From Klebsiella indica (lineage in GTDB: Bacteria > Pseudomonadota > Gammaproteobacteria > Enterobacterales > Enterobacteriaceae): DNA of 64,000 nucleotides. Below are positions 19,872-30,815 of the stretch, piece by piece (the stretch's first letter is position 1; the number at the start of each line of letters is the position of its first letter). Location of the stretch: assembly GCF_005860775.1 (NCBI RefSeq), contig NZ_VCHQ01000011.1, forward strand, positions 124,001 to 188,000. Direction: 5' to 3'. Made by a program: the position numbers and the translations under genes. Under the pieces are notes generated by a model. It searched no databases. It was not told where the DNA came from and saw only the letters and a list, made by a program, of their open reading frames with translations.

Positions 19872-20588
19872 TTACGCACTGCGCTGCAACAACATCGACT
19901 TAATATGACCGATGGCGCGCGTCGGGTTCAGCCCCTTAGGACATACGCTGACGCAGTTCATGATGCTATGACAGCGGAATACGCTGAATGCATCGTTCAA
20001 TCCTTCGAGGCGCTCGCTGGTTTCCGTATCGCGGCTGTCGATCAGGAAGCGATACGCGGCCAGCAGGCCCGCCGGACCAATAAACTTGTCCGGGTTCCAC
20101 CAGAAGGACGGGCACGAAGTTGAACAGCATGCACAAAGGATACACTCATACAGCCCATCAAGCTTTTCACGCTGCTCTGGCATCTGCAAATGCTCGCGAG
20201 CGGGTGGATTTTGCCCATTATTCAATAAATAAGGCTTAATCTTCTCATATTGTGCATAGAATTGCCCCATGTCTACCACCAGGTCGCGGATAACCGGTAA
20301 ACCGGGTAGTGGGCGAATCACAATTTTCTTGCCCGGCTGGTTCAGCGCTGAAATCGGCGTGATGCACGCCAGGCCATTTTTACCGTTCATATTCAGGCCA
20401 TCTGAACCACACACGCCTTCACGGCATGAACGACGGAAAGAGAGGCTGGGATCTTTTTCTTTAAGCTGAATTAATGCATCCAGCAGCATCATATCGCGCC
20501 CTTCTTCGCCCTCCAGGGTGTAATCCTGCATACGCGGAGCGTCATCAACATCCGGGTTATAGCGATAAATTGAAAACTCGAGTTTCAT
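19872..20588 (-). CDS. sdhB: Succinate dehydrogenase iron-sulfur subunit SdhB
   Basis: It carries electrons from SdhA to quinone in complex II. The 2Fe-2S ligands lie in SCREGVCGSDG (about 53-63). The 4Fe-4S and 3Fe-4S ligands lie in CILCACCSTSCPSFWW and CHSIMNCVSVCPKGLNP. Length 238 aa as in E. coli. It begins 15 bp after sdhA. Confidence 0.98.
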   Translation of the reverse strand: MKLEFSIYRYNPDVDDAPRMQDYTLEGEEGRDMMLLDALIQLKEKDPSLSFRRSCREGVCGSDGLNMNGKNGLACITPISALNQPGKKIVIRPLPGLPVIRDLVVDMGQFYAQYEKIKPYLLNNGQNPPAREHLQMPEQREKLDGLYECILCACCSTSCPSFWWNPDKFIGPAGLLAAYRFLIDSRDTETSERLEGLNDAFSVFRCHSIMNCVSVCPKGLNPTRAIGHIKSMLLQRSA

Positions 20589-20603
20589 TGTCCTGTCTCC
20601 GCA

Positions 20604-22370
20604 TTAGTAAGTACGAATCTTCGGCGGGAATGCCGGGCGCAGTTTCGGTTCCATATTGACGCTTCGACGCGTCATGGATTCCGTCTCTGGCAGATACAGG
20701 GTATGGCACAGCCAGTTTTCATCATCGCGATCCGGGAAGTCGAAGCGGCTATGCGCGCCACGGCTTTCGGTACGGAAGTTGGCGGAGACGGCCGTTGCAA
20801 ATGCCGTTTCCATCAGGTTGTCCAGCTCCAGGCACTCCACGCGCTGGGTGTTGAATTCGCTGGAGGTGTCGTCCAGACGGGCATTTTTCAGACGCTCGCG
20901 GATCACCTTCAGTTGCTCAAGCCCTTTCGCCATCGCGTCGCCTTCACGGAACACCGAGAAGTTGTGCTGCATACACTCCTGCAACGCTTTACGGATAGTG
21001 ACCGGATCTTCGCCGTCACGGTTGTTGTTCCAGCGGTTGAGACGTTCCAGAGAGGCCTCAATGTCAGACTCGCTGGCGTCACGCAGCGCGCCCTGCTCGG
21101 CGATGGACTCCTGCAGATGCAGACCGGCCGCACGCCCGAAGACTACCAGGTCAAGCAGCGAGTTGCCGCCCAGGCGGTTAGCGCCGTGTACGGATACGCA
21201 GGCAATTTCACCCACCGCGAACAGACCAGGAATCACCACATCTTCGCCCTGCTCGTTCACGGTCAGCGCCTGACCGGTTACTTTGGTCGGGATGCCGCCC
21301 ATCATATAGTGACAGGTTGGGATCACCGGAATCGGCTCTTTCACCGGGTCAACGTGGGCAAAGGTACGGGACAATTCGAGGATCCCCGGCAGACGGGATT
21401 CGAGCACTTCTTTCCCCAGATGGTCGAGCTTCAGTTTGGCATGCGGCCCCCACGGGCCGTCGCAGCCGCGACCTTCGCGGATTTCGATCATAATAGAACG
21501 CGCGACCACGTCACGACCGGCCAGGTCCTTCGCGTTCGGGGCATAGCGCTCCATAAAGCGCTCGCCGTGTTTATTCAGCAGATAACCGCCTTCGCCACGG
21601 CAGCCTTCTGTCACCAGCACGCCCGCGCCCGCAATACCGGTCGGGTGGAACTGCCACATTTCCATATCCTGCACCGGAACGCCGGCGCGCAACGCCATAC
21701 CGACGCCGTCGCCGGTGTTGATATGCGCGTTAGTGGTGGACTGGTAAATACGGCCTGCGCCGCCGGTCGCCAGCACGGTTGCGCGCGCTTTGAAGTAAAC
21801 CACTTCGCCGGTTTCGATACACAGGGCGGTACAACCTACCACTGCGCCGTCGGCATTTTTCACCAGATCCAGCGCATACCATTCAGAAAAAATAGTGGTA
21901 TGGTTTTTCAAATTCTGTTGATACAACGTATGCAGCAATGCGTGACCGGTACGGTCAGCCGCCGCCGCGGTACGCGCCGCCTGTTCGCCGCCGAAGTTTT
22001 TCGACTGGCCGCCGAACGGACGCTGATAGATACGGCCATCGTCAAGACGGGAGAAAGGCAGCCCCATGTGCTCCAGTTCCAGAATCGCTTCCGGGCCGGT
22101 TTTGCACATATATTCAATGGCATCCTGGTCACCGATGTAGTCAGACCCTTTTACGGTATCGTACATGTGCCATTCCCAGTTATCTTCATGGGTATTACCG
22201 AGCGCCACGGTGATGCCACCTTGTGCGGATACGGTATGGGAACGGGTTGGGAAGACTTTGGAGAGCAGCGCACAGGTCTGGCCGCTTTGGGAAATTTGCA
22301 GCGCTGCGCGCATACCTGCGCCGCCTGCGCCAATAACAACAGCATCAAATTCTCTGACTGGCAGTTTCAT
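20604..22370 (-). CDS. sdhA: Succinate dehydrogenase flavoprotein subunit SdhA
   Basis: It oxidises succinate to fumarate using covalently bound FAD. The dinucleotide fold [13 protein letters not shown], the FAD-linked His in [11 protein letters not shown] (about residue 45) and the active-site stretch [21 protein letters not shown] are all visible. The start at MKLPVREF (22370) is preferred over an in-frame upstream ATG, because it makes the usual one-base TAATG overlap with sdhD and gives 588 aa. Confidence 0.97.
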   Translation of the reverse strand: MKLPVREFDAVVIGAGGAGMRAALQISQSGQTCALLSKVFPTRSHTVSAQGGITVALGNTHEDNWEWHMYDTVKGSDYIGDQDAIEYMCKTGPEAILELEHMGLPFSRLDDGRIYQRPFGGQSKNFGGEQAARTAAAADRTGHALLHTLYQQNLKNHTTIFSEWYALDLVKNADGAVVGCTALCIETGEVVYFKARATVLATGGAGRIYQSTTNAHINTGDGVGMALRAGVPVQDMEMWQFHPTGIAGAGVLVTEGCRGEGGYLLNKHGERFMERYAPNAKDLAGRDVVARSIMIEIREGRGCDGPWGPHAKLKLDHLGKEVLESRLPGILELSRTFAHVDPVKEPIPVIPTCHYMMGGIPTKVTGQALTVNEQGEDVVIPGLFAVGEIACVSVHGANRLGGNSLLDLVVFGRAAGLHLQESIAEQGALRDASESDIEASLERLNRWNNNRDGEDPVTIRKALQECMQHNFSVFREGDAMAKGLEQLKVIRERLKNARLDDTSSEFNTQRVECLELDNLMETAFATAVSANFRTESRGAHSRFDFPDRDDENWLCHTLYLPETESMTRRSVNMEPKLRPAFPPKIRTY

Positions 22371-22717
22371 TACACACCCCACACCACAACAAATCCATAA
22401 ATGACGTAAACCACCAGCGCAACAACGATAGCAAGTTGCAGCACAAGACGCACGGCCAGCGGTTTAACGTAGTCGGTCAATACCTGCCACATGCCAATCC
22501 AGGCATGAATCAAGATGGAAAAAAGCGCCAGCAGGGTAAAGACTTTGGTGAATGACGATGAGAAGAAACCGCGCCAGAGTTCAAAAGTGAGTTCGCCGCT
22601 TGTGGCGAAGAAACCCACCATATAGATGATATATAACGTCAGAACGATAGCGGTGGCACGGACAAGGATGAAGTCATGTACGCCATTGCGTCCTAATGCG
22701 GAGGCGTTGCTTACCAT
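22370..22717 (-). CDS. sdhD: Succinate dehydrogenase membrane anchor SdhD
   Basis: This three-helix membrane anchor, with SdhC, binds haem b and ubiquinone. Sequence [34 protein letters not shown] is typical. The His haem ligand lies around [15 protein letters not shown], and the nearby conserved Tyr for quinone is in [10 protein letters not shown]. Length 115 aa. Overlaps sdhC by 7 bp. Confidence 0.97.
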   Translation of the reverse strand: MVSNASALGRNGVHDFILVRATAIVLTLYIIYMVGFFATSGELTFELWRGFFSSSFTKVFTLLALFSILIHAWIGMWQVLTDYVKPLAVRLVLQLAIVVALVVYVIYGFVVVWGV

Positions 22718-23100
22718 ACGAGGACTCCTGCGAGAAGTGAAAGCACGACAGTGATAACAAAAGAGATTTTGGCTGAGCGTTTACCCGCTTCGAATGTTTC
22801 TTCCAGATAACCAAAATCCATCATCATGTGACGAATGCCGACCACGACGTGATATGCCAGCGCGGTAAGAATGCCCCACATAATAAATTTAACAATGAAG
22901 CTATCCATGATAGCGGACGCTTGCTGGAATCCTTCAGGGGAAGAGAGGCTGGTGCCCAGTAACCACAACAGGATCCCGACCGCCACGAAAGTGATCACAC
23001 CGGAAACGCGATGGAGAATGGACGCTATCGCCGTGATTGGGAACCGGATCGTTGTCAGATCCAGATTGACAGGTCTTTGTTTTTTCACATTTCTTACCAT
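22711..23100 (-). CDS. sdhC: Succinate dehydrogenase cytochrome b556 subunit SdhC
   Basis: This is the second membrane anchor of complex II. It has three helices and the haem-ligand His in [18 protein letters not shown] (about residue 84); Ser and Arg near the N-terminus (SILHRVSG) help bind quinone. The start at [10 protein letters not shown] (129 aa, as in E. coli) is preferred over an ATG five codons upstream. First gene of sdhCDAB-sucABCD. Confidence 0.96.
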   Translation of the reverse strand: MVRNVKKQRPVNLDLTTIRFPITAIASILHRVSGVITFVAVGILLWLLGTSLSSPEGFQQASAIMDSFIVKFIMWGILTALAYHVVVGIRHMMMDFGYLEETFEAGKRSAKISFVITVVLSLLAGVLVW

Positions 23101-23755
23101 GAATAACGCCCACATGCTGTTCTTATTGTTTCCTTCCTCCGGTCTGCTTGCGGGTCAGACAGCGTCCTTATCTATAACCTGAAGTCATGTTAAAACTCTT
23201 TTTCAGGAGTTAAAACGTGACGAAAATAACGCTGGGTGGCTCGGGATTGCAGGGTATTCCGGAGACCTGGCGGCAGTATAGGCCGTTCACAAAATCATTA
23301 CAATTAACCTACATATAGTTTGTCGGGTTTTCTCCCGAACAGTGATCAATATCACGATAACAACATATTTTTAAAATTTAATCATCTGATTTGACAAATA
23401 TTAAACATTATTGTTACAACCATTACCAGATAAATGCGATAATGCACAAAAGTTATCGGGTCATGCTTTTACCTGAGAATAAGTTATGTAACAGTGAGAG
23501 AGTATTGACCGATGTAATCAGGACAGTTATTAGTGGTATATAGTTTATAAAATTCGGACTGCTAAAACGCTGATTTGCTGTTGTTTCATCGTAGACAGAA
23601 GGCGTACCATCAAGCGCCCTTGCTCTGTACCCTGCCCTGTTCCGCGACGCAGAGCGATGTGCAACATAACAAACTGGTAATGTTATCTGCTACGGGCCGA
23701 ATGCAAATCCACCACCCGGCAGTCTTAAGCAATAAAGGCGCTAAGGAGACCATAA
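23101..23755. promoter_or_regulatory. Divergent sdhC-gltA control region
   Basis: 655 bp of AT-rich DNA between two TCA-cycle transcription units. It must hold the sdhC and gltA promoters. ArcA-like AT blocks (for example around 23380-23415) fit known ArcA/CRP control in E. coli, but I cannot fix individual sites. The frame at 23575-23763 is not credible as a gene. Confidence 0.6.
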
Positions 23756-25039
23756 ATGTCTGATGCTAAAGCAAAAATCACCCTGGGTGGTGATACTGCT
23801 ATCGAACTGGATGTGCTAAAGGGCACGCTCGGTCAGGATGTTATTGATATTCGTAGCCTTGGTTCAAAGGGCGTATTTACTTTTGATCCTGGTTTTACCT
23901 CAACCGCATCCTGCGAATCTAAAATCACTTTTATCGATGGCGATGAAGGTATCCTGCTGCATCGCGGTTTCCCGATCGATCAGTTAGCCACCGATTCCAA
24001 CTATCTGGAAGTGTGTTACATCCTGCTGAACGGTGAAAAGCCGACTCAGGCCCAGTACGACGAATTCAAAACCATCGTTACCCGCCACACCATGATTCAC
24101 GAACAGATCACCCGTCTGTTCCACGCATTCCGCCGCGACTCTCACCCGATGGCCGTAATGTGCGGTATCACCGGCGCGCTGGCCGCGTTTTACCACGATT
24201 CGCTGGATGTAAATAATCCGCGTCACCGCGATATCGCCGCGTTCCGCCTGCTCTCCAAAATGCCGACCATGGCGGCGATGTGTTACAAATATTCGATTGG
24301 CCAGCCTTTCGTTTATCCGCGCAACGACCTTTCTTACGCGGGTAATTTCCTGAATATGATGTTCTCCACGCCGTGTGAAAAGTATGAGGTAAACCCGATA
24401 CTGGAGCGCGCCATGGACCGTATTCTGATCCTTCATGCCGATCACGAACAGAACGCCTCAACCTCCACTGTTCGTACCGCGGGCTCTTCCGGCGCTAACC
24501 CGTTTGCCTGTATTGCGGCGGGCATTGCCTCCCTGTGGGGGCCGGCGCACGGCGGCGCCAACGAGGCGGCACTGAAGATGCTGGAAGAGATCAGCTCCGT
24601 TCAACACATTCCGGAGTTTGTCCGTCGCGCGAAAGACAAGAACGACTCTTTCCGTCTGATGGGCTTTGGCCACCGCGTGTATAAAAACTACGATCCACGT
24701 GCGACCGTTATGCGTGAAACCTGCCACCAGGTGCTCAAAGAACTGGGCACCAAAGACGATCTGCTGGAAGTGGCCATGGAGCTTGAGCACATCGCGCTCA
24801 ACGACCCGTACTTTATTGAGAAAAAACTCTATCCGAACGTCGATTTTTATTCCGGCATCATCCTGAAAGCGATGGGTATTCCCTCCTCCATGTTCACCGT
24901 TATCTTCGCGATGGCGCGTACCGTGGGCTGGATCGCGCACTGGAACGAAATGCACAGCGACGGCATGAAAATCGCTCGCCCACGTCAGCTGTACACCGGC
25001 TACGAAAAACGCGATTTCCAGAACGATATCAAGCGGTAA
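23756..25039 (+). CDS. gltA: Type II citrate synthase GltA
   Basis: It condenses oxaloacetate and acetyl-CoA. It is the hexameric, NADH-inhibited enterobacterial type at 427 aa. Catalytic residues are visible in [15 protein letters not shown] (His about 265), [14 protein letters not shown] (His about 306) and NVDFYSG (Asp about 363). AAGGAG stands before the ATG. Divergent from sdhC and followed by a strong terminator. Confidence 0.98.
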   Translation: MSDAKAKITLGGDTAIELDVLKGTLGQDVIDIRSLGSKGVFTFDPGFTSTASCESKITFIDGDEGILLHRGFPIDQLATDSNYLEVCYILLNGEKPTQAQYDEFKTIVTRHTMIHEQITRLFHAFRRDSHPMAVMCGITGALAAFYHDSLDVNNPRHRDIAAFRLLSKMPTMAAMCYKYSIGQPFVYPRNDLSYAGNFLNMMFSTPCEKYEVNPILERAMDRILILHADHEQNASTSTVRTAGSSGANPFACIAAGIASLWGPAHGGANEAALKMLEEISSVQHIPEFVRRAKDKNDSFRLMGFGHRVYKNYDPRATVMRETCHQVLKELGTKDDLLEVAMELEHIALNDPYFIEKKLYPNVDFYSGIILKAMGIPSSMFTVIFAMARTVGWIAHWNEMHSDGMKIARPRQLYTGYEKRDFQNDIKR

Positions 25040-25050
25040 GCCTGATATGA

Positions 25051-25078
25051 CGAAAACGCGCCTTCTGGCGCGTTTTCG
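25051..25078 (+). terminator. gltA terminator
   Basis: CGAAAACGCGCC-TTCT-GGCGCGTTTTCG is a 12-bp perfect stem with internal A/T tracts, 11 bases after the gltA stop; it can work in both directions. Confidence 0.85.
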
Positions 25079-25107
25079 CGTGCTGACAAACCCGTATCAG
25101 ATATTGT

Positions 25108-25155
25108 GCCCGCATTTCCGCCGGGTGGCGGCTAACGCCTTACCCGGCCCATAAC
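25108..25155. repeat. REP-like palindrome between gltA and nei
   Basis: Contains gccgggtggcggctaacgccttacccggc, a typical REP unit. E. coli has abrB and fimbrial genes in this gap; none is present. Confidence 0.65.
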
Positions 25156-25254
25156 CTCTTTAATATCAATAGATTATGTATCACCAGCAGGCCCGCGCAA
25201 GCGAAGCGCCGCCGGGCGATTCCGGAAGAGCAAACCGGCCGGCAATCTCACCGG

Positions 25255-26046
25255 CTAATGCTGGCATCCTGGACACCAGTAAAACGGTCTTGACGACAGC
25301 ATCGTTCTCTCGATAATCCCGCCGCAGCGCTCACAATTCTCCCCTTCGCGATGAAAAACCTTAAAGCGAAACAGCGCGCCGTGATGCTTATCATCATCAA
25401 CCAGGCCGCGAGTATTGTAGGACAGCCGCGGAATATCCAGCAGCGCCTGAGCCAGCACATCAAGCTGTTTATTATCAAGTCCGGATGCCTTGTGCCGCCC
25501 GGTTAACCCCGCCTGCCAGAGAATCTCTACGCGTAAATAATTCCCCAGCCCCGCAAGAAACGCCTGATCCAGCAACAGCCCGGAGAACTGACGATTGCGG
25601 AATTTCGCCGACAGCAGACGCGCTTTAACTTTCTCAACGGTAAGCGTCATATCGAGCACATCCGGCCCGACCCGCAGCAAAAACGGATGTCGGGCGAGCT
25701 GTTCAGGCGTCAGTATTTCAATATCAGAGGCGCTATAGAGCAAAATCGCCTTGCAGGCGGTCTGCAAGCGAACGCGCAAAATACGCGTCGTTTCAGGTTG
25801 TTCCCCCGCGTCGACCACTCGCCAGACGCCATACAACTGATTGTGGCTATAAAGCGTTAACCCGCCAGAGAAGTGAGTGAGCAGGGCTTTACCGCGGGTT
25901 TCAATACCTGTCACCTGTTGACCAACCAGCTGTGACTGATAAGCGTGTAACTGCGGGAAGGCGAACCACGCCTCAGTCAACGGTTCGCCTTTGATCGCCG
26001 CTTCCAGGCTATCCGCCGCACGGCGAATTTCCGGACCTTCCGGCAT
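25255..26046 (-). CDS. nei: Endonuclease VIII Nei
   Basis: This DNA glycosylase/AP lyase removes oxidised pyrimidines. The catalytic N-terminus after Met removal is [16 protein letters not shown] (Pro nucleophile, Glu general acid). It continues through a beta-sandwich and the H2TH region ([15 protein letters not shown]) to the C-terminal zinc finger (CERCGG...WCPGCQH). Length 263 aa. Likely read through from the pcp/pxp genes, 15 bp downstream of pcp. Confidence 0.97.
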   Translation of the reverse strand: MPEGPEIRRAADSLEAAIKGEPLTEAWFAFPQLHAYQSQLVGQQVTGIETRGKALLTHFSGGLTLYSHNQLYGVWRVVDAGEQPETTRILRVRLQTACKAILLYSASDIEILTPEQLARHPFLLRVGPDVLDMTLTVEKVKARLLSAKFRNRQFSGLLLDQAFLAGLGNYLRVEILWQAGLTGRHKASGLDNKQLDVLAQALLDIPRLSYNTRGLVDDDKHHGALFRFKVFHREGENCERCGGIIERTMLSSRPFYWCPGCQH

Positions 26047-26061
26047 AATAATGTCCTTGTC

Positions 26062-26709
26062 TTAATGCGTTGCGCCGCCGACCGCTTTCACATCGCCATC
26101 CTGGCGTAAAGCAACGGCAATCGCGATCTCCAGCGCCGCACGTACCGTCTCTGCCGCCATACTCGCTTCGCCGGGATGAGCCGCAGCCTGCTCCGGCAAA
26201 TAGGGGATATGAATAAATCCCCCCTTCACGCCGCATTTACCCTGTAGCCGATGCAGCAGACCATACATCACATGGTTACAGACAAATGTTCCCGCCGTCT
26301 GCGACACCGACGCCGGGATCCCACGCTCGCGCAGCGCCGCAACGATCGCTTTAATCGGCAGCGTGCTGAAATACGCCGCCGGACCATCGGCAATAATCGG
26401 TACGTCGATCGGCTGCAGGCCTTTATTGTCCGGAATTCGCGCATCATCAACGTTAATCGCCACCCGTTCCACGGTGATATCGACGCGCCCGCCCGCCTGA
26501 CCAATCGCCAGCGTCAAGACGGGCTCCAGCTCGTCCAGCGCCGCGTTGAGTACCGCCAGGGCATCGCCAAATACGCACGGCAGTTGCCGCGCCGTAACGG
26601 GCAACCCGGCGATAATAACCCCATCCAGCTGCTTAACCACTTCCCACGAAGGATTAATCGCCTCGCCGCCAAAGGGTTCAAAACCGGTGATCAATACGCC
26701 AGCCATCAT
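26062..26709 (-). CDS. pcp: Pyrrolidone-carboxylate peptidase Pcp
   Basis: This is a cysteine peptidase of family C15 that removes N-terminal pyroglutamyl residues, releasing 5-oxoproline. Start ITGFEPFGG is the family signature. The catalytic Glu lies in [11 protein letters not shown], Cys in [12 protein letters not shown] and His in [11 protein letters not shown]. Length 215 aa is normal. AAGGAGG is so close to the first ATG that the second (26706) may be used. It lies in one run with the DUF979/DUF969 pair and pxpABC, so its product would be consumed by the neighbours. Absent from E. coli K-12 at this site. Confidence 0.93.
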   Translation of the reverse strand: MMAGVLITGFEPFGGEAINPSWEVVKQLDGVIIAGLPVTARQLPCVFGDALAVLNAALDELEPVLTLAIGQAGGRVDITVERVAINVDDARIPDNKGLQPIDVPIIADGPAAYFSTLPIKAIVAALRERGIPASVSQTAGTFVCNHVMYGLLHRLQGKCGVKGGFIHIPYLPEQAAAHPGEASMAAETVRAALEIAIAVALRQDGDVKAVGGATH

Positions 26710-26715
26710 CCCTCC

Positions 26716-27711
26716 TTACAGGAACATCAGGAAATAGAGCAAAAATACGTTCACGGTAAGCAGCAGCACACCGGTCGGTACCTGAGCTTTGATCACCGCG
26801 TTTTTATCCGGCAGCTCCAGCAGCGCCGCCGGGACGATATTGAAGTTAGCCGCCATCGGGGTCATCAGAGTGCCGCAATAGCCGGAGAACATACCAATCG
26901 CCGCCATCACCGCCGGATTTCCGCCATGCTGTAACACCAGAATCGGGATCCCGACACCTGCCGTCACGATGGGGAATGCGGCGAAGGCGTTACCCATCAC
27001 CATCGTCAGTAGCGCCATGCCGATAGCATAAACGGCAACGGCAATAAACCGGCTGTCCACCGCCAGATAGTGCTGCGTCAACCACGAGATGCTATTGCCG
27101 ACGCCGGCGGCGGTAAACAGCAGGCCGAGAACCGCCAGGATCTGCGGCAAAATAAACGCCCAGCCGACCGAATCCAGAAGACGGCGCGCCTCCTGTAACG
27201 GCTGTGCGGCGGTTTCATGGGTCATGCGGATCGCCATCACCAGGCCGAGCAGCGTTCCCGCGGTCATGGAAAACAGGGTAATCAACGTGGCGTGATTGCC
27301 CGCGCCAAAGACAGCAACCTGCAACGCTGGCAGATTGTTAAACAGCAACACGCCAGCAACGGTCACCACCGGAATCGCCAGCGCGGGGAAGAACAGTTTG
27401 TTGCCCAGACGCGCGGCGCTGGCGGTGCGCTCTTCCTGCGAACGCTGATGATAGCGGCCGAGGCGAACACCGCCAAAACCGGCAATCAGCGCCAGCACGA
27501 CAACGATGATACCGACGGCAATATTAACGGTCCGCTTATCGCCGACCAGTTGATACGTCCAGTCGCCAAACAGAAACACCACGCCGTAAAGCCCCCAGAA
27601 CAGACCGGTCGTCAGCCTGCGCGGGTTCGCTTTATCGCGCCATGACATCACCGCCACCACCAGCAGAACGGCGCCCGCCAGCCAGTACAACCAGGTTTGC
27701 TGAAAATTCAT
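26716..27711 (-). CDS. DUF979 family membrane protein, probable 5-oxoproline transport partner
   Basis: This 331-aa polytopic inner-membrane protein has about nine or ten hydrophobic helices, for example WLYWLAGAVLLVVAVMSW and TVNIAVGIIVVVLALIAGF, with a permease-like conserved loop GNAFAAFPIVTAGVGIPILV. I recognise it as DUF979. It overlaps the DUF969 gene by 4 bp, showing obligate pairing, and ends 6 bp before pcp. In many bacteria this pair clusters with pcp and pxpABC and has been proposed as a 5-oxoproline transporter. The substrate is inferred, not shown by sequence. Confidence 0.75.
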   Translation of the reverse strand: MNFQQTWLYWLAGAVLLVVAVMSWRDKANPRRLTTGLFWGLYGVVFLFGDWTYQLVGDKRTVNIAVGIIVVVLALIAGFGGVRLGRYHQRSQEERTASAARLGNKLFFPALAIPVVTVAGVLLFNNLPALQVAVFGAGNHATLITLFSMTAGTLLGLVMAIRMTHETAAQPLQEARRLLDSVGWAFILPQILAVLGLLFTAAGVGNSISWLTQHYLAVDSRFIAVAVYAIGMALLTMVMGNAFAAFPIVTAGVGIPILVLQHGGNPAVMAAIGMFSGYCGTLMTPMAANFNIVPAALLELPDKNAVIKAQVPTGVLLLTVNVFLLYFLMFL

Positions 27712-28433
27712 GCGGCACCGCCTTTCGCCTGCGCGGCGTTAATCTTGTCCAGCTCACGCTGTAGATGACGGTCCAGACGCCACAGACGAGCGGAGTGGAT
27801 CAGGAAGGCGCATACCGCCGTAGGGATCCCCCACACGGCGATGTGCAGCGGCTCGGTCTGAATGCCGCCTGACTCCAGCATAAAGTTATGCATAAAGATA
27901 ATCGCGCCAAAGGCGACAAAAATATCTTCGCCGAAGAACAGGCCAACGTTATCGGTGGCGGCCGACATCGCGCGTAAGCGGTAACGGATATCGCCCGGCA
28001 GCGCGCCAAAATTCTTCTCCGCCGCGCCTTCCGCCATCGGCGCCAGCAGCGGACGCACCATCTGCGGATGCCCACCCAGACTGGTTAACCCCAGCGCGGC
28101 GGTCACTTCACGTACGAACAGATAGACAATGAGCAAACGGCCCGCTGTTGCGCTGCGGATCTTCGCGATCCACGCCTGCGCGCGCTCTTTCAGCCCATGC
28201 CGTTCCAGCAGGCCGATGACCGCCAGCGGCAGCAGAAGAATAAACGGCAGATTGCGGGTATTAAGAAACCCTTCCCCCAGCTTTTCCAGAATGGTCGCGA
28301 CCGGCATATGCGCCGTCAGCCCGGTGATGATCCCGGAAACAATCACCACCAGAACCGGGTTAAAACGCAAAAGGAATCCAACCACGATTGCGGCAATGCC
28401 GATCAGCGGCCAGAGTGATACTGACTGTTCCAT
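27708..28433 (-). CDS. DUF969 family membrane protein, partner of the DUF979 protein
   Basis: This 241-aa membrane protein has about five or six helices (LWPLIGIAAIVVGFLLRF; LPFILLLPLAVIGLLERHGL) and a hydrophilic segment LTSLGGHPQMVRPLLAPMAEG. I recognise it as DUF969. The 4-bp overlap with the DUF979 gene suggests one two-subunit carrier. It lies 48 bp after pxpA in the same direction, so uptake or export of 5-oxoproline or pyroglutamyl peptides is the best guess. Confidence 0.75.
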   Translation of the reverse strand: MEQSVSLWPLIGIAAIVVGFLLRFNPVLVVIVSGIITGLTAHMPVATILEKLGEGFLNTRNLPFILLLPLAVIGLLERHGLKERAQAWIAKIRSATAGRLLIVYLFVREVTAALGLTSLGGHPQMVRPLLAPMAEGAAEKNFGALPGDIRYRLRAMSAATDNVGLFFGEDIFVAFGAIIFMHNFMLESGGIQTEPLHIAVWGIPTAVCAFLIHSARLWRLDRHLQRELDKINAAQAKGGAA

Positions 28434-28481
28434 AGTAGCATCCTGTATGTTGTGTATTGTTAATTGCTTAATATTATTATT

Positions 28482-29228
28482 TTACTCTTCTGTTTCCGTG
28501 CTCACCTGTATATTGCGCCCGGCAAACGCCGCGCGCAAACGACGGGCAAAATCCAGCGCGTGCTCACCGTCACCATGCAAACAAACGGTTTCCGCTACCA
28601 CATGCGCCCATTCACCGGTAATGCTCCGAACCCGATTGTGTTGCACCATTTCCAGCGTCTGCGCCAGCGATTGCTCTTCGCTCTCAATCAGCGCGCCAGG
28701 CTGCGTGCGCGGCACCAGGCTGCCATCCGCCAGATAGCCGCGATCGGCAAACACTTCCTGACGGGTAGCCAACTGGTAACGTTGTCCGGCGCGAATCAGC
28801 TCGCTGCCCGCCAGCCCAACCAGCACCAGATCAGCATCAATATCGCGCACCGCACGGGCAATCGCATCGGCCAGTTGCGGATCTTTCGCCGCCTGGTTAT
28901 AGAGCATACCGTGCGGCTTAACGTGCTGTAATTCGCCGCCTTGCGCGCGCACCATCGCCGCCAGCGCGCCAACCTGGTACAGCGTTTGCGCATAAACGGT
29001 TTCCGGCGGCAGTTGCATAGGCGTCCGTCCGAAGTTCTCCCGGTCAGGGAAGCTCGGATGCGCCCCTACCGCAACGCCATATTTCAGCGCGTCGCGGACG
29101 CTCTGCAGCATCATCACCGCATCTCCGGCATGGAAACCGCAGGCGATATTGGCGGAAGAAACCAGTTGCAACAGGGCACTGTCATTGGCGCAGCCTTCAC
29201 CCAGATCGGCATTTAAATCAATCTTCAT
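28482..29228 (-). CDS. pxpA: 5-Oxoprolinase subunit A PxpA (YbgL)
   Basis: With PxpB and PxpC it forms the bacterial ATP-dependent 5-oxoprolinase that opens 5-oxoproline to glutamate. LamB/YcsF family: start [21 protein letters not shown], then [16 protein letters not shown] and [15 protein letters not shown]. The ATG at 29228 with GGAG eight bases upstream matches the family start; an upstream in-frame extension overlaps pxpC and is rejected. Length 248 aa. It overlaps the pxpC end by 11 bp. Confidence 0.93.
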   Translation of the reverse strand: MKIDLNADLGEGCANDSALLQLVSSANIACGFHAGDAVMMLQSVRDALKYGVAVGAHPSFPDRENFGRTPMQLPPETVYAQTLYQVGALAAMVRAQGGELQHVKPHGMLYNQAAKDPQLADAIARAVRDIDADLVLVGLAGSELIRAGQRYQLATRQEVFADRGYLADGSLVPRTQPGALIESEEQSLAQTLEMVQHNRVRSITGEWAHVVAETVCLHGDGEHALDFARRLRAAFAGRNIQVSTETEE

Positions 29229-30150
29229 TATCAAGTCTCCATGCCAGTTGTTCGAAATAACGCTGTCTGTCGTCACGCGCTTTAAGCGCTTCCTCCAGCG
29301 TACAGGGAACAAAGTGGATCGGCTGACCCAGCGGAATTTGCGCCAACTGGTACATATCAGCCTCAATAATACTGGCAATACGCGGATAACCACCGGTCGT
29401 CTGGGCATCATTCATCAGTACGATCGGCTGACCGTTGTGCGGAACCTGCACCACGCCGGGCAGCAGGCCGTGAGAGAGCATCTCGCGATCGGTCGTCCGC
29501 TTCAGCGGTTGCCCCTGCAGACGGTACCCCATGCGATTGCTTTGCGGACTCAATTGCCAGGGCGAACGCCAGAAAGACGCCTGCGATGCGCTATCAAATT
29601 CCTGATATTCCGGCCCAGGCAGCGCACGGATGCGATTGCCGACAGGCAGTTGCTTCACGCCGCGCGGCCCACGAAATTGTTTTTCGGATTTACCCAGTTT
29701 CAGCCGGTCGCCATCCTGTAAACGCCGTCCTTCCAGTCCGCCAATCCCCACTTTCAGGTCGGTACTGCGCGAGCCCAACACTTTCGGCACCGCAATGCCC
29801 CCCGCCACCGCAAGATAACTACGCACGCCGTGCTGGGGATTTTTGAGCACCAGATGCTGGCCCGCCCTGACCGCCGTCCGCCAGCCGACCCACACCGACT
29901 CATCATCCAGCTTCGCCTCACAGGCGGCGCCGGTCAGTGCAAACCAGCCGCTACGTTCAAACTGAATATCCACCTGACCCAGGGTTATCTCCAGCGCCGC
30001 GGCGTTGGCGCCGTTACCCACCAGCAAATTGGCGATCACCAGCGCGGGCTTATCCATAGCGCCGCAGCGGCTGATGCCCAACTGACGCAGCCCTTCACGC
30101 CCGCCATCCTGTACCGAGGTATACATCCCGGCACGGATTATCTTCAACAT
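29218..30150 (-). CDS. pxpC: 5-Oxoprolinase subunit C PxpC (YbgK)
   Basis: This biotin-dependent-carboxyltransferase-like subunit of 5-oxoprolinase has 310 aa. Family blocks include the N-terminal [21 protein letters not shown] and later [44 protein letters not shown]. Overlaps pxpB by 7 bp and pxpA by 11 bp, so the three subunits are translationally coupled. Confidence 0.95.
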   Translation of the reverse strand: MLKIIRAGMYTSVQDGGREGLRQLGISRCGAMDKPALVIANLLVGNGANAAALEITLGQVDIQFERSGWFALTGAACEAKLDDESVWVGWRTAVRAGQHLVLKNPQHGVRSYLAVAGGIAVPKVLGSRSTDLKVGIGGLEGRRLQDGDRLKLGKSEKQFRGPRGVKQLPVGNRIRALPGPEYQEFDSASQASFWRSPWQLSPQSNRMGYRLQGQPLKRTTDREMLSHGLLPGVVQVPHNGQPIVLMNDAQTTGGYPRIASIIEADMYQLAQIPLGQPIHFVPCTLEEALKARDDRQRYFEQLAWRLDNED

Positions 30151-30800
30151 ACGCCCTCCTTTTGCGGCACAAAACGGACCCGGTCGCCGGAACGCAGCAG
30201 CGTCGGCTCCTTGCGCGTCGGATCAAACAGCGCCAGCGGCGTACGCCCCAGTAGCTGCCAGCCTCCCGGCGTCGCCAGCGGGTAGATCCCGGTTTGCGCC
30301 CCGCCAATCCCGACCGAACCGGCGGGCACCAGTAGCCGCGGCTCCGCCCGGCGCGGCATCGCCAGTTGTTCCGGCAGGCCGCCAAAATACGGGAACCCAG
30401 GCTGGAAGCCAAGAAACCAGACCACGTACTCCACCGAGGCATGCAATTCAACAACCTGCTTTTCGCTCAGGCCGCTATGGCGAGCGACCTCCCCCAGATC
30501 CGGGCCGCCTTCGCCACCGTAAACGACCGGGATCGAGACCTGCCGGGATTCCGGTTCGAGCGTATCGCACTCCTCCCACCAGATTTGCAGGCGCTCAATC
30601 GCATCCCACGCGGTTTGCTGTGGATTACGCAATATCACGGTAATGTTGTTCATACCGGGAATCGCTTCCACCACCTCAGTATGGCCAATCAGCCGCTGCG
30701 CTAACCGCCAAATCCGTTTCTGACTCTCCAGCGTCACCGGTGGCTCCAGCTCCAGCACAACAGCCGTTTCACCTAATAAATAACAACGCGCTCGCTGCAC
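30144..30800 (-). CDS. pxpB: 5-Oxoprolinase subunit B PxpB (YbgJ)
   Basis: This is the kinase-inhibitor-like/AHS1 domain subunit of 5-oxoprolinase. Sequence [22 protein letters not shown] leads to the conserved [18 protein letters not shown] and [21 protein letters not shown] start at 30800 is chosen: GGAGG stands five bases before it, and it gives the 218 aa of E. coli PxpB. The in-frame ATG four codons upstream would place the start inside that ribosome site. It starts 15 bp after ybgI ends. Confidence 0.93.
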   Translation of the reverse strand: MQRARCYLLGETAVVLELEPPVTLESQKRIWRLAQRLIGHTEVVEAIPGMNNITVILRNPQQTAWDAIERLQIWWEECDTLEPESRQVSIPVVYGGEGGPDLGEVARHSGLSEKQVVELHASVEYVVWFLGFQPGFPYFGGLPEQLAMPRRAEPRLLVPAGSVGIGGAQTGIYPLATPGGWQLLGRTPLALFDPTRKEPTLLRSGDRVRFVPQKEGVC

Positions 30801-30815
30801 TTTTACCTCCATTTA

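Noticed and set aside
20703-22400. 565-codon + strand frame opposite sdhA
   Set aside because: Shadow of the sdhA reading frame; no start signal and no domain.
28482-29411. 309-aa version of PxpA with a 61-residue N-terminal extension
   Set aside because: The extension overlaps pxpC in another frame and is not family-like; the ATG at 29228 has a good ribosome site.
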